NCBI RefSeq assembly: GCF_022760995.1
Contig: NZ_JAKWJO010000002.1
Span: 372,001-436,000, forward strand
DNA length: 64,000 bases
DNA from: Dyella sedimenti
GTDB lineage: Bacteria > Pseudomonadota > Gammaproteobacteria > Xanthomonadales > Rhodanobacteraceae
Direction of reading: 5' to 3'
Shown: in pieces, positions 17,977 to 27,606 of the stretch
How the letters are laid out: each line of letters starts with the position of its first letter
Numbering within the stretch: position 1 is the stretch's first letter
Translations under genes and position numbers: made by a program
The notes under the pieces: generated by a model
What the model saw: only the letters and a program-made list of their open reading frames with translations
The model's database searches: none
Told to the model about the DNA's origin: nothing

Positions 17977-20247
17977 TCATCGGGTCGTCGCCGGTACCGG
18001 ATCGGGCGCCTTGGCCGTGCGCGCGGCCGGCGCCGCGCCCCTCACCTGCCGCTGGAAGAAATTCTCGATCAGGTGGTACACGTGAGCGCGCTGGCCCGGC
18101 AGGTTGAGGCCGTGCTTGGCGCCCGGGTAGGCCATGAACTGGAACTGGGTGCCGCGCTTCTGCAGCTCGGCCATCAGCTCGGTGGAGTTGAGGAACAGCA
18201 CGTTGTCGTCGGCCATGCCGTGCACCAGGTATAGCCTGGCGGTGAGGCCGTCCAGCCAGGCCAGCGGCGAACTGCGGGTGTAGCCGGCGTCGTTGTCCTG
18301 CGGGCGGCCCAGGTAGCGCTCGGTATAGAAAGTGTCGTACAGGCGCCAGTTGGTCACCGGCGCCACCGCCACGCCGCCGGCCAGCTGGTCGGAGGCCTTG
18401 GCCAACATCATGGTGGCCATGTAGCCGCCGTAGCTCCAGCCGAACACGCCGATGCGCCGGCCATCCACCCACGGCTGCGACTTCAGCCACTGGATGCCGG
18501 CCAGCTGGTCCTCCACCTCGGCGGCGCCCAGCTGCTGGTAGATCGGCGTCTCGAAGGCGTGGCCGCGCCGGGCCATGCCGCGGTTGTCCAGGGTGAACAC
18601 CACGAAGCCCTGGGCCGCCATGTACTGGTTGAAGTAGTCGCCCCAGGCGTTGGTGACCAGCTGGGCGTGCGGGCCGCCGTAGAACATGTCGAACACCGGG
18701 TACTTCCTGCCGGGGTCGAAACCGGCCGGCTTGTACAGGCGGTAGTACAGGGTCTGCCCGTCGGCGGCCTTGAGCGTGCCGAATTCCGGCTTGATGAGGC
18801 TGTCGCGGTAGGGCCAGAACGGGTGGTTCTCGTCGAGCCTGTTCGGCTCGATCCAGGCGAGCAGGGTCCCGTCGGGCTTGTGCACGCTGACCTGCGGCGG
18901 GGTATCCACGCTGGAGAAGGTATCCACGTAGAAGCTGCCGTCATGGGCGAAGGTGGCCAGGTGCGTGCCCGCGCCCTGGCTCACGCGCACCGGCGCGCGG
19001 GCGGTGCTGCCGTCCAGCCTGAGCGCGTAGACCTGGCGCTCGGGCACCGCGTCTTTGTTGGAGCTGACGTAGACCGTGCCGGTGTGCTCGTTCACCGCCA
19101 GCAGGCCGTCGATGGGCCAGTCGCCCTCGCTCACCGCATGCTTGAGCTGGCCGTCGATGCCGTAGAGGTACAGGTGGTGGTAGCCGCTGCGCTCGCTGCC
19201 CCACAGGAAGCTCTTGCCGTCCTTGAGGAAACTGAGGTCGTCGTTGAGGTTGATCCAGTCGGGGCTGGTCTCGCTGAGCAGGGTGCGTTGGGCCAGGCTA
19301 TGAGCGTCGACCAGACGCAGGTCCAGGCGCTGCTGGCTGCGCGGCATGCGCTGGTAGGCGAGGTGCTTGCCGTCGGGCAGCCATTTGACGCGGGCGAGAT
19401 AGAGGTCCGGGTCCTTGCCCAGCTCGATCCAGCGCGGCGGGCCGCCGGTGGGCGCCACCAGCCCCAGCTTCACCGCCACGTTGGGCTGGCCGGCGGCGGG
19501 ATAGCGCTGCTCCACCATCTCGGTGTGGTCGGCGTACAGCTCGGTGCGCCGGGTGACCGGCACCTTGGCCTCGTCGTAACGCTCGAAGGCGATGGCCGAG
19601 TCGTCCGGTGCCCACCAGTAGCCTTCGCTTCGCTCCATTTCCTCCTGCGCCACGAACTCGGCCTCGCCGTTGTGCACGGTGCCGCCGCCATCATGGGTGA
19701 GCTGGCGGACCTCGCCACTGGCCAGGTCGATCACCCACAGGTTCTGCTCGCGCACGAAGGACACGTAGCGGCCCTTGGGCGAGATCTTCGGGTCGATCGC
19801 GTTGTCGCCGGCATCGAGCGGGCGGGGCGCGGCATCCGGCGTGGCCAGCGTGTAGAGGTAGAGCTTGCCGCTGATGGGAAACAGCAGCTGCTTGCCGTCC
19901 GGCGACCACTGGTAGCTGACGATGCCGTGCAGTCCGGCCGTGCGCTCGCGCTCGCGGCGCGCCTTCTCCGCATCGGAGAGCTGCTCGCCATGGGGTTCGA
20001 GCTTCGTCGAATCCACCAGCAAGCGGGTCTTGTTGTCCTTGAGCTGATATTCCCACAGGTCGAGCTGGAACTGGTCGTCCGGCTTGGCGCGCAGGAAGGT
20101 CACGCGGCTGCCGTCCGGCGAGACCTGCAGGCCGCGCGGCGCCGGACCGGCCAGGCTGCCGCCGTCGAAGATACGTTCAATCGTGAGTTTTTCGGCCATG
20201 GTCGGCAGGGCCGCCAACGCGAGGGCGGCAAGCAGGAGGGCGCGCAT
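17977..20247 (-). CDS. S9 family dipeptidyl peptidase IV-like serine peptidase
   Basis: This 756-residue exported peptidase has a signal peptide (MRALLLAALALAALPTMA). Residues about 30-500 form a beta-propeller (LQVSPDGSRVTFLRAKPDD, YQWSPDGKQLLFPISGKLYLY) including the DPP-IV glutamate motif region NGEAEFVAQEEMER. The C-terminal alpha/beta-hydrolase has nucleophile GWSYGGYM near residue 610, then the Asp in VHGMADDNVLF and His in YPGAKHGL. DPP-IV enzymes remove X-Pro dipeptides in the periplasm. It is convergent with the hslVU unit. Confidence 0.92.
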   Translation of the reverse strand: MRALLLAALALAALPTMAEKLTIERIFDGGSLAGPAPRGLQVSPDGSRVTFLRAKPDDQFQLDLWEYQLKDNKTRLLVDSTKLEPHGEQLSDAEKARRERERTAGLHGIVSYQWSPDGKQLLFPISGKLYLYTLATPDAAPRPLDAGDNAIDPKISPKGRYVSFVREQNLWVIDLASGEVRQLTHDGGGTVHNGEAEFVAQEEMERSEGYWWAPDDSAIAFERYDEAKVPVTRRTELYADHTEMVEQRYPAAGQPNVAVKLGLVAPTGGPPRWIELGKDPDLYLARVKWLPDGKHLAYQRMPRSQQRLDLRLVDAHSLAQRTLLSETSPDWINLNDDLSFLKDGKSFLWGSERSGYHHLYLYGIDGQLKHAVSEGDWPIDGLLAVNEHTGTVYVSSNKDAVPERQVYALRLDGSTARAPVRVSQGAGTHLATFAHDGSFYVDTFSSVDTPPQVSVHKPDGTLLAWIEPNRLDENHPFWPYRDSLIKPEFGTLKAADGQTLYYRLYKPAGFDPGRKYPVFDMFYGGPHAQLVTNAWGDYFNQYMAAQGFVVFTLDNRGMARRGHAFETPIYQQLGAAEVEDQLAGIQWLKSQPWVDGRRIGVFGWSYGGYMATMMLAKASDQLAGGVAVAPVTNWRLYDTFYTERYLGRPQDNDAGYTRSSPLAWLDGLTARLYLVHGMADDNVLFLNSTELMAELQKRGTQFQFMAYPGAKHGLNLPGQRAHVYHLIENFFQRQVRGAAPAARTAKAPDPVPATTR

Positions 20248-20357
20248 GGGTACTTCCTTGGGCGACGCGTCGTACGTAAGAACAAGCGGCGATTAGAACG
20301 CGTTGCGCGTGTGGAAGCTAGGGGAAACCGGGGTTGGGGAATGGGTAGTGGGGGAGC

Positions 20358-20382
20358 TGTGGGAGCGCACCCTGTGCGCGAC
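20358..20382 (+). repeat. REP palindrome (single copy)
   Basis: A consensus copy with core GGGAGCGCACCCTGTGCGCG lies in the 202-nt spacer between the GST gene and the S9 peptidase gene. Confidence 0.85.
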
Positions 20383-20449
20383 CGCGAGATGCAACACCAT
20401 CAACGCACGGACTCACGCCCCCACCACCCTGCCCCCGCCCCCAACGTCC

Positions 20450-21148
20450 CTACTTCTTCGCCCCCTGCCCGAACAGCACCTTGCGCGCCTCCTCGTCGGT
20501 GGTGAGGTCGAAGCGGCCCTTCACCTCGTCGCCCAGCGCATACGCGCGCTGGGTGGCCGGCCGCGCGCGGATGGCCTCGAACCAGGCCTTCAGGTGCGGG
20601 AAATCCTCCAGCCGCATCCCCTGGTTCTCGTACGGCACGATCCACGGGTAGGTCGCCATGTCGGCGATGGTGTAGTCCTTGCCGGTGATGAAGGCGCGGC
20701 CTTCCAGGCGCTTGTCCAGCACGCCGTAGAGGCGGCGCGTCTCGTTGACGTAGCGGTCGATCGCGTAGGGGATCTTCTCCGGCGCGTAGTGGCTGAAGTG
20801 GTGGTTCTGGCCCGCCATCGGCCCCAGTCCGCCCACCTGCCAGTACAGCCATTCCAGCGCGTGGTACTTGCCGCGCACGTCGGCGGGCAGGAACTTGCCG
20901 CTTTTCTCGGCCAGGTACTGCAGGATGGCGCCGGACTCGAACACGCTGATCGGCTCGCCACCGCCTGCTGGCGCGGTGTCCACGATGGCCGGCATGCGGT
21001 TGTTCGGCGAAATGGCCAGGAAAGCGGGCTGGAACTGCTCGCCCTTGCCGATGTTCACCGGCTTGATGGCGTAGGGCAGGCCGGATTCTTCCAGGAACAA
21101 GGTGATCTTGTGGCCGTTGGGGGTGGGCCAGTAGTAGAGCTCGATCAT
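20450..21148 (-). CDS. Glutathione S-transferase, YfcG/YghU-like (Nu class)
   Basis: This 232-residue protein has a thioredoxin-like N-domain (MIELYYWPTPNGHKITLFLE) with the TPNGHK motif of YfcG/YghU, and SPNNRMPAIVDTAP holding the cis-Pro. FESGAILQYLAEKSG and the helical C-domain with GQNHHFSHYAPEKIPYAIDR follow. Family members bind two glutathiones and reduce disulfides in the cytosol. I call the subfamily by motif memory; the exact member cannot be set without an alignment. Confidence 0.88.
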   Translation of the reverse strand: MIELYYWPTPNGHKITLFLEESGLPYAIKPVNIGKGEQFQPAFLAISPNNRMPAIVDTAPAGGGEPISVFESGAILQYLAEKSGKFLPADVRGKYHALEWLYWQVGGLGPMAGQNHHFSHYAPEKIPYAIDRYVNETRRLYGVLDKRLEGRAFITGKDYTIADMATYPWIVPYENQGMRLEDFPHLKAWFEAIRARPATQRAYALGDEVKGRFDLTTDEEARKVLFGQGAKK

Positions 21149-21283
21149 GCGGTGACTCCTCGGGGCGGACGATCCGTTGATGGTCGGGGCGCTAGGCTGT
21201 CAATCAAGCGCCGCTCAGCGTCCGAGGTCAACCTCGGCTCGCGGGCCCGCGTTCCCCCGCCCATCCCACGGAGAACACCGACC

Positions 21284-21709
21284 ATGAAACGACTTCCGCT
21301 TTATGCCGCGCTGGCCTTCGGGCTCGGACTGGCCCTGAGCACCCATGCCTTCGCCCAACAGCAGGGCGGCGCCGCCAGCCAGCACATGCACACGCCCGAT
21401 CCCCAGCAACAGCTCGATCGCCTGACCAAGCAACTGCAGCTGACCAACGACCAGCAGGCCAAGATCGGCCCCATCCTGCAGCAGCGCCAACAGCAGATGG
21501 ACGCACTGCGTGGCGACAGCAGCCTGCAACCAGCCGACCGGCGCGCCAAGGTCATGTCCATCATGAAGGACGCCAACGACCAGATCGATGCCGTGCTCAC
21601 GCCGGCACAGCGCGACCAGGTGAAGGCCATGCGCGAAAAGGCGATGGAGCGCATGGAGCAGCACCGCGGCCAGCACGCGCCGTCCTCGTCGAGCAGCAGC
21701 GGCGGCTGA
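21284..21709 (+). CDS. Small periplasmic Spy/CpxP-like protein
   Basis: This 141-residue protein has a signal peptide (KRLPLYAALAFGLGLALSTHAFA). The mature part is all-helical and Gln-rich, with two LTxxQ-like segments (LQLTNDQQAKIGPILQQRQQ and VLTPAQRDQVKAMREKAM) typical of Spy/CpxP-like periplasmic proteins, and a Ser-rich C-terminus. Such proteins act as envelope chaperones or stress sensors. The start ATG 21284 opens the signal peptide. It is divergent from the GST gene. Confidence 0.7.
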   Translation: MKRLPLYAALAFGLGLALSTHAFAQQQGGAASQHMHTPDPQQQLDRLTKQLQLTNDQQAKIGPILQQRQQQMDALRGDSSLQPADRRAKVMSIMKDANDQIDAVLTPAQRDQVKAMREKAMERMEQHRGQHAPSSSSSSGG

Positions 21710-21793
21710 GCGCCGGGCGCGGTTTCCGGCATACCGCACGCCTGTTCCATCCCGTATGCTCGCCCCTTTCGCTGAATGAAAGGGTGGGGCGGT

Positions 21794-22687
21794 ATGGCGC
21801 GCGTCGTCGTGGTCGGCAGCATCAACATGGACCTGGTGACGCTGGCGCCGCGCTTTCCCGCGCCGGGCGAAACCATCCTTGGCGATCGCTTCGTCACCGT
21901 GCATGGCGGCAAGGGTGCCAACCAGGCCGTGGCCGCCGCGCGTCTGGGCGCGGAAGTCGCCCTGGTGGGCGCGCTGGGCGACGATGCCTTCGGTGCACCG
22001 CTGCGCGAGGGCCTGGCGCGCGAAGGCGTGTCGCTGGAGCACGTGGCCACCCTTGCCGGCCACAGCAGCGGCACGGCCTCGATCACCGTGGCCGGCGGCG
22101 AGAACCATATCGTGGTGGTGCCGGGCGCCAACGCGCAGGTGACGCCGGCGCAGGTCGAGCGCGCCCAGGCCGCGCTGGCCCGCGCCGACGCCATCCTGGT
22201 GCAGATGGAAATCCCATTGGAGACGGTCGAGGCCACGCTGCGCCTGGGCCATCGCCTGGGCAAGCCGGTGATCCTCAACCCCGCGCCCGCCCAGCCGCTG
22301 CCGCTCGACTGGCTGAAGCTTGCGCGCTACCTCACGCCCAACCAGCACGAGCTGGCGATCCTGCTCGATGCAACGCCGGACGAGGATTTCCTGTCGTTGA
22401 TGCGGCGCGCGCCCGCACCCGTGGTGCTGACGCGCGGCGCGGATGGCGCGTGGTACCGCGACGGCGGCGAGCCGACGCACCAGTCCGGCTTCCCGGTCGA
22501 GGCAGTCGATACCACGGGCGCCGGCGATACCTTCAACGCCGCGCTGGCCGTGTTCCTGCACGAAGGCGTGCCCACCGCCGTGCGCAAGGCCTGCGCCGCG
22601 GCAGCACTGTCCGTCACGCGACTGGGCGCCCAGGGCGGCATGCCCACGCGCGGCGAGCTGGATACCCTCCTCGCCGCCCAGGCCTGA
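21794..22687 (+). CDS. rbsK: Ribokinase
   Basis: This 297-residue PfkB-family kinase phosphorylates ribose at O-5. The sugar-binding signature VVGSINMDLVTLAPRFPAPGE and HGGKGANQAVAAARLGAEVA is at the N-terminus. The ATP/anion-hole motif DTTGAGDTFNAALAVFL with the catalytic Asp is near residue 240. No rbs transporter or repressor lies beside it, so its regulation is not visible. Start ATG 21794 is preferred over an earlier in-frame codon because MARVVVVGSINMD is the family start. Confidence 0.9.
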   Translation: MARVVVVGSINMDLVTLAPRFPAPGETILGDRFVTVHGGKGANQAVAAARLGAEVALVGALGDDAFGAPLREGLAREGVSLEHVATLAGHSSGTASITVAGGENHIVVVPGANAQVTPAQVERAQAALARADAILVQMEIPLETVEATLRLGHRLGKPVILNPAPAQPLPLDWLKLARYLTPNQHELAILLDATPDEDFLSLMRRAPAPVVLTRGADGAWYRDGGEPTHQSGFPVEAVDTTGAGDTFNAALAVFLHEGVPTAVRKACAAAALSVTRLGAQGGMPTRGELDTLLAAQA

Positions 22688-22690
22688 CCC

Positions 22691-22800
22691 TGTAGGAGCG
22701 CACCCAGTGCGCGACCGGATAAAGCGACAGACGCGAGTGCTTGCGCCCTCGCTACTCGCCCCTAGCCCCTTGCCGGCCGCGCACAGGGTGCGCTCCCACA
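22691..22800. repeat. REP inverted pair between rbsK and ftsK
   Basis: A forward copy at 22691-22715 (one-base variant CCCAGTGCGCG) and an inverse copy at 22776-22800 form a REPIN-like doublet with 60 nt between them, between convergent genes. Confidence 0.85.
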
Positions 22801-22824
22801 AGGGGATGGCTGGAACAGGTCGCC

Positions 22825-25347
22825 TCAATCCACCGGCCCCGGCGCGATCACCTCGCGCTGGCCGTTAATGCCCATCGGCGACACCAGGCCTGCCGCTTCC
22901 ATCGCCTCGACCAGGCGCGCGGCGCGGTTGTAGCCGATGCGGAACTGCCGCTGCACGAACGAGATCGAGGCGCGCCGCGAGCGCAGCACGAAGGCGGCGG
23001 CCTCGTCGTACAGCGGGTCGAGTTCGGCATCGCCGCCTTCTTCGCCGAACAGCTCGCCGGAACCCTCGGCGGGCGGGCCGGCCAGGATCTCATCCTTGTA
23101 GTCCGGCTCGCCATGCAGCTTCAGGTGGGCCACCACGCGATGCACTTCCTCGTCGGCGACGAAAGCGCCGTGGATGCGCTGCGGATAACCCGTGCCCGGC
23201 GGCAGGAACAGCATGTCGCCTTGGCCGAGCAGGCTTTCCGCGCCCATCTGGTCGAGGATGGTGCGCGAATCGATCTTGCTCGATACCTGGAACGCCACGC
23301 GGGTAGGGATATTGGCCTTGATCAGGCCGGTAATCACGTCCACCGAGGGGCGCTGCGTGGCAAGGATGAGATGGATGCCCGCCGCGCGTGCCTTCTGCGC
23401 CAGCCGCGCGATCAACTCCTCGATCTTCTTGCCGGCCACCATCATCAGGTCGGCCAGCTCGTCGATCACCACCACGATCATCGGCAGGGTGTCGAGCGCC
23501 TCGGGCACTTCCGGGTGCGCGGGGAAGGGATGCAACAACGGACGTCCAGACGTCTTGGCGTCCGTCACCTTCTGGTTGTAGCCGGCCAGGTTGCGCACGC
23601 GCAGCTCGGACATCAGCCGGTAGCGGTTCTCCATCTCGCCCACGCACCAGGCCAGCGCGTTGGCGGCCAGCTTCATGTCGGTGACCACCGGCGCCAGCAG
23701 GTGCGGGATGCCCTCGTACACGGACAACTCCAGCATCTTCGGGTCGATCATGATCATGCGCACGTCGTCGGGCGTGGCCTTGTAGAGCATGGACAGGATC
23801 ATCGCGTTGACCGCCACCGACTTGCCCGAGCCGGTGGTGCCCGCCACCAGCATGTGCGGCGCTCTGGCCAGGTCGGCCACCACCGGCTCGCCGGTGATGC
23901 CCTTGCCCATCGCCAGCGTCAGCAGCGAATCGGCGCCGCGGTATTCGGCCGAATCGAGGATTTCCGACAAGGCGATCATCTGCCGCTGCTCGTTGGGCAG
24001 TTCCAGGCCCATGCAGGTCTTGCCAGGTATGGTCTCGACCACGCGGATGGACGTCCGACCGAGGCCGCGCGCCAGGTCCTTCATCAGCGCCACGATCTGG
24101 TTGCCGCGCACGCCGACGGCGGGCTCCACCTCGAAGCGCGTGATGACCGGCCCGGCCGAGGCGCCCACCACCGTCACCGGCACCTTGAACTCGCGCAGGC
24201 GCTGCTCGATCAGCTCGCCGGTCTCGGCCAGCTGCGCCTCGTCGATGGCAGCGAACTCGGCGCGCGGTGCGGCCAGCAGGGACAACGGCGGCAACATCGC
24301 GCTCGATCGCTGGCGCGGCGGGACGGCCGGGCGCAGCGGCGTGACGCTTGCGGGCGACACGGCCGGGCCATCGTCATTGGCGGCGACGAAGCGTCCGCGC
24401 GGCGGCGCGAGCGGCATCGCGGGGAGTGGCGCGGCCTCCGGCTCGAGCGCTTCTTCCACCGGCCATGCCGCGGTTTCCGCCGCCGTCTCGGGTATCGGCT
24501 GGACATCGACCACCGGGGCCGGCACAGGGCTGGACAAGCCCGGTTCCTCCACCGGCATCGCCGCTTCGGCGGCACGCGGCGCGGCCGACGACACGCCAGA
24601 CGACATGGCGCCGGCCGCCGCCGCGACCCTGGAAGGATGGTGGCCCAACGGAGCGCCCGGCAGGGAAGCCGCATGTCCATGCCTGGGCGTCAGCCAGGGC
24701 TCGCGGATGACCTTCTCCTGCCGGGTCACATGACGCACGCGCGTGGACGATGCATGGGCGGCCGCAGGCAGCGGCTCGGCGGCCGGCGCGGGCCTTGGAG
24801 GCAAGGCGGCGGCCGGTGCCTGGGTTCGCCGCGGTTCGGCAGCCGCCGCGCGGCGTGGCTTGGCCGGGGGCCGCGCGGGCCGGCGCACCGCGCCACGCGT
24901 GCGGCGACGGGTACCCGTTTTCCCGCGTCGCGCGACGACCGCCTCGACCGAGCGTTGGAGCAGGGCGGCCAGCACGTCGACAGCCGCGGAAACGCGCCTG
25001 GCGATCACCCGCCAGCCCACGCCGACATACCACGGCAGGGCCACGGCAATCACGGCGAGCATCGCCAGCGTCGTCAGCCAACCGCCCAGCCATCCACCGA
25101 TGCCATGCGCCAGCGCGCGGCACACCACGCCACCCGCATGGGGATCGTCGGTGTAGCCATCGACCACCAGCCCTTCGAGCGTGGCGCTGGCCAGCAGCAC
25201 CAGCAGCGCACCAAGCCCGTAACGGATCGTGCCCTGTCCGCCCAGGGACAACGCGCGCCGCGCGACAAGCGTGCAGCCAAGACGCCAGAACAAGGGAACC
25301 AGCCAGAGAGTGGACAGCCCAAAGCCGCCGAACAGGAAAGTGAGCAT
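22825..25347 (-). CDS. ftsK: FtsK/SpoIIIE-family DNA translocase with shortened membrane domain
   Basis: This 840-residue protein has three hydrophobic segments in the first 115 residues ([51 protein letters not shown]). An Ala/Pro/Arg-rich linker to about residue 340 follows, then the RecA-like motor with Walker [14 protein letters not shown] near 500 and Walker [15 protein letters not shown] near 625. The last 75 residues are the winged-helix gamma domain that reads KOPS ([21 protein letters not shown]). The first membrane helix and loop of classical FtsK are missing. A stop codon lies 12 codons upstream of the ATG, so no longer start exists. Confidence 0.88.
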   Translation of the reverse strand: MLTFLFGGFGLSTLWLVPLFWRLGCTLVARRALSLGGQGTIRYGLGALLVLLASATLEGLVVDGYTDDPHAGGVVCRALAHGIGGWLGGWLTTLAMLAVIAVALPWYVGVGWRVIARRVSAAVDVLAALLQRSVEAVVARRGKTGTRRRTRGAVRRPARPPAKPRRAAAAEPRRTQAPAAALPPRPAPAAEPLPAAAHASSTRVRHVTRQEKVIREPWLTPRHGHAASLPGAPLGHHPSRVAAAAGAMSSGVSSAAPRAAEAAMPVEEPGLSSPVPAPVVDVQPIPETAAETAAWPVEEALEPEAAPLPAMPLAPPRGRFVAANDDGPAVSPASVTPLRPAVPPRQRSSAMLPPLSLLAAPRAEFAAIDEAQLAETGELIEQRLREFKVPVTVVGASAGPVITRFEVEPAVGVRGNQIVALMKDLARGLGRTSIRVVETIPGKTCMGLELPNEQRQMIALSEILDSAEYRGADSLLTLAMGKGITGEPVVADLARAPHMLVAGTTGSGKSVAVNAMILSMLYKATPDDVRMIMIDPKMLELSVYEGIPHLLAPVVTDMKLAANALAWCVGEMENRYRLMSELRVRNLAGYNQKVTDAKTSGRPLLHPFPAHPEVPEALDTLPMIVVVIDELADLMMVAGKKIEELIARLAQKARAAGIHLILATQRPSVDVITGLIKANIPTRVAFQVSSKIDSRTILDQMGAESLLGQGDMLFLPPGTGYPQRIHGAFVADEEVHRVVAHLKLHGEPDYKDEILAGPPAEGSGELFGEEGGDAELDPLYDEAAAFVLRSRRASISFVQRQFRIGYNRAARLVEAMEAAGLVSPMGINGQREVIAPGPVD

Positions 25348-25484
25348 GCGTGACGTGCCGAAACGCGCAAACTCAGTATGTTAGCGCCATACCGTCACCC
25401 ATCCCAGCAAAGGATGGCCTAAGTTCCTGTAAATCCATGGACCAGAAGGAGTGCACCGGCGTCGGAACGCGCCGGTGCACCTCG

Positions 25485-27263
25485 TCAGGCAAGCATCAGC
25501 GCGCTGCCGCAATGGCCGCAGAAATGATCGTCCACCTCCACCGGCGCCTGGCACGACGGGCAGTCGCGCCTGGCCATCGGAGGCATGGACACGGGCGCGG
25601 CGACCGCGCGGATGGCCTGCATCATCGCCGCGGGCGGCAATTCCGTCGGCGCCGCGCCGTCACGCTGATTGATCGCGCCCAGCAGCGCGCTCTTCTGCAG
25701 GTCCGCCTGTGCGGTGGGAGCGACGATGATGCTCTGTTCCTGCGCGAAATCCGTGAGGTGGCGCACCAGCTGCCGCGCGTAGTCCGGGGTACCGCGCAGG
25801 CCGGTGATGACGCGCGCGGTGTGCTTGCCGAAGATCACACTGTCCAGCTCGGCCGCCCAGACGCGCAGCGTCATGGTCTCGATGTTGATTACCTGCTTCT
25901 CGGTCTTTATGCGGTCGGTGAAGCTGCCGAAATCCATCCGCGCCGCCTGGTAGTTGCCATGCATCTCCACCCACACCAGGCGCGAGGTGAAATCGAAACG
26001 CCCCCACAGGACGTGGCCCGCACGCAGGCAGTAGCTGGCCAGCGCCAGCATCGCCACGCCCAGGGTCACCAGCGAGAACAGGCGCGGCTCGGCGGTGGCC
26101 GGGTGGAAGCGTACGCCGAACAGCACCAGCCAAGCGGTGCCCAGCACGGTCAGCGCGAGCGCCGCCACGTCCAGCCAGGCGATCCAGCGGAAACGCGGCA
26201 GGGCGAAAGCCGCGCCGATATCGAGTCGGCGCTGGTCGCTGGCCGGCATTGGCTGCGTCTCTTCCACCAGTTCGGCGCTGAACACGCCGGCGCCGCTGCT
26301 GACCAGCGGCATCACCCGCGCGTAGCGGCGGTTGGGGATGCGCTCGATCCAGCCGTCCTGCAGGGTGCGATCCAGTTCATCCATCAGCTGCTTGGGATGG
26401 CAATTGATCGACAAGGTGGTCTGCTCGCGCGCCATGTTGGTCGCCGGCGGCCCGCCCATCTGGTTCATCAGCGCGCGGAAATACAGGCCCACGCTGACCA
26501 GCGACGCCAGCAGCAGGCACAGCGTCTGCACTTCCAGCGACAGCCAGCTCACGTCAGGCAAGGCGTCCGAGAAGCGCGGCAGCAGCACCGGCGCGAAGAT
26601 CGCCACCATGATCAGCACGATCAGTCCACGCATGCCGACCTGCGCCTGCGCGCGAGCGCCATCCTCCAGCGGCCGCAGCAGCAGGAATACGCTGAAGGCG
26701 AAGTAGAACAGTCCCATCCACGCCGCCGCTCGGCCATCGGAGAAGCCGATCCAGGCGATCAGGAAGGACAGCAGGGTGACCGCGATGACGATGCCGGTCT
26801 GGAACTGGCGCTGCGCGATGCGCTGCACCGGCGCGGGCGCGAAGATCAGTTCGCGGATCCACGCATACAGCAGTCCGTTGAGCGGCCCGGTCGGCTCGGG
26901 ATAGGTCAGCGCGTTCTGGCGCAGCATTTCCTTGAGTTCGTCCGACTGCGGGCTCTTGCCGGTGGCGTCCTGGGCCAGTTCCTGCGCCAGGCCATGCGGC
27001 TGGCTGCGCCCGAAGAAGAAGCGCAGTTGGGTGAAGAGCTTGCGGCCATGGTTGAGGCCGGAAACCAGCAGGCCCAGCCCGAGCAGCAGCGGCAACGCGC
27101 CCTGCAGACCCTGGCCATGCGCGAGGTTGCCCCGGCTGAGCAGCAACAGGACGAGCCCGCCCAGGCACAGCGTGCCCGTCGCAGCCGTCAGGAACCAGTT
27201 CTCCAGGTAGAACGGATTGGGAAAATCCAGCCGCTGGCTCTCGGCGTTGTACTCGTAGGACAT
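25485..27263 (-). CDS. Polytopic membrane protein with C-terminal zinc ribbon
   Basis: This 592-residue protein has several hydrophobic segments in its first two thirds (YLENWFLTAATGTLCLGGLV, VIAVTLLSFLIAWIGF, GLIVLIMVAIFAPVLL, IAWLDVAALALTVLGTAWLV). A soluble stretch at about 275-350 (LMDELDRTLQDGWIERIP) and a C-terminal zinc ribbon CPSCQAPVEVDDHFCGHCG complete it. The ATG at 27263 has AAGGAGG five bases upstream. It is divergent from a three-gene run that also encodes zinc-ribbon membrane proteins, so these probably share a pathway. No known function. Confidence 0.75.
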   Translation of the reverse strand: MSYEYNAESQRLDFPNPFYLENWFLTAATGTLCLGGLVLLLLSRGNLAHGQGLQGALPLLLGLGLLVSGLNHGRKLFTQLRFFFGRSQPHGLAQELAQDATGKSPQSDELKEMLRQNALTYPEPTGPLNGLLYAWIRELIFAPAPVQRIAQRQFQTGIVIAVTLLSFLIAWIGFSDGRAAAWMGLFYFAFSVFLLLRPLEDGARAQAQVGMRGLIVLIMVAIFAPVLLPRFSDALPDVSWLSLEVQTLCLLLASLVSVGLYFRALMNQMGGPPATNMAREQTTLSINCHPKQLMDELDRTLQDGWIERIPNRRYARVMPLVSSGAGVFSAELVEETQPMPASDQRRLDIGAAFALPRFRWIAWLDVAALALTVLGTAWLVLFGVRFHPATAEPRLFSLVTLGVAMLALASYCLRAGHVLWGRFDFTSRLVWVEMHGNYQAARMDFGSFTDRIKTEKQVINIETMTLRVWAAELDSVIFGKHTARVITGLRGTPDYARQLVRHLTDFAQEQSIIVAPTAQADLQKSALLGAINQRDGAAPTELPPAAMMQAIRAVAAPVSMPPMARRDCPSCQAPVEVDDHFCGHCGSALMLA

Positions 27264-27606
27264 GACGGCCTCCTTGGCGTGATGGCGCAGAGCATAACCG
27301 CAGCGCAGCACCTTACGCCTACCGCATAGGTGATAGGAACGAACGCCGCGCCTGACGCTCAAGTTCTTCCTTTGCCGGTCGATGTGCTTGCGTATGCCTG
27401 CCGTATCGGCGGCAGGACGTGGATCTGTCAAGCAAGGGATGCATGGCTCGGATCAGGGGGAACCGTTTGCCGGAAAGCCGCGTGGATGCATTGCGCATCC
27501 GCCGCGTTTTTGTGTGCCCGCTCACCGGCAAACCTGCGAACGCTCGGCCCGGCCGCCATGCCTCCGGCATGCGCACCATCTCGGACTCACCAAGGGGAAA
27601 TCATCG
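27264..27606. promoter_or_regulatory. Divergent spacer with terminator-like hairpin inside a longer stem
   Basis: This 343-nt gene-free stretch holds the promoters of the divergent zinc-ribbon genes. GTTTGCCGG at 27465-27473 pairs perfectly with CCGGCAAAC at 27525-27533. Between them GGATGC (27484-27489) pairs with GCATCC (27495-27500), extended by CGCG pairs, and is followed by TTTTT at 27507-27511. This looks like an attenuator or structured leader of the plus-strand operon. A GGCAAACC segment recalls c-di-GMP (GEMM) riboswitches, but the other conserved GEMM block is absent. The ribosome site AGGGG lies near 27593. Confidence 0.4.

Noticed and set aside
22741..25353. An 870-codon plus-strand frame opposite ftsK
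   Set aside because: It mirrors the codons of ftsK, is rich in His, Arg and Gln without domains, and starts inside a REP-containing spacer.
27525..27606. c-di-GMP (GEMM) riboswitch before the zinc-ribbon operon
   Set aside because: GGCAAACC is present, but the GNRA loop and the second conserved block with CGCAAAGCC are not, so only a generic leader structure is claimed.
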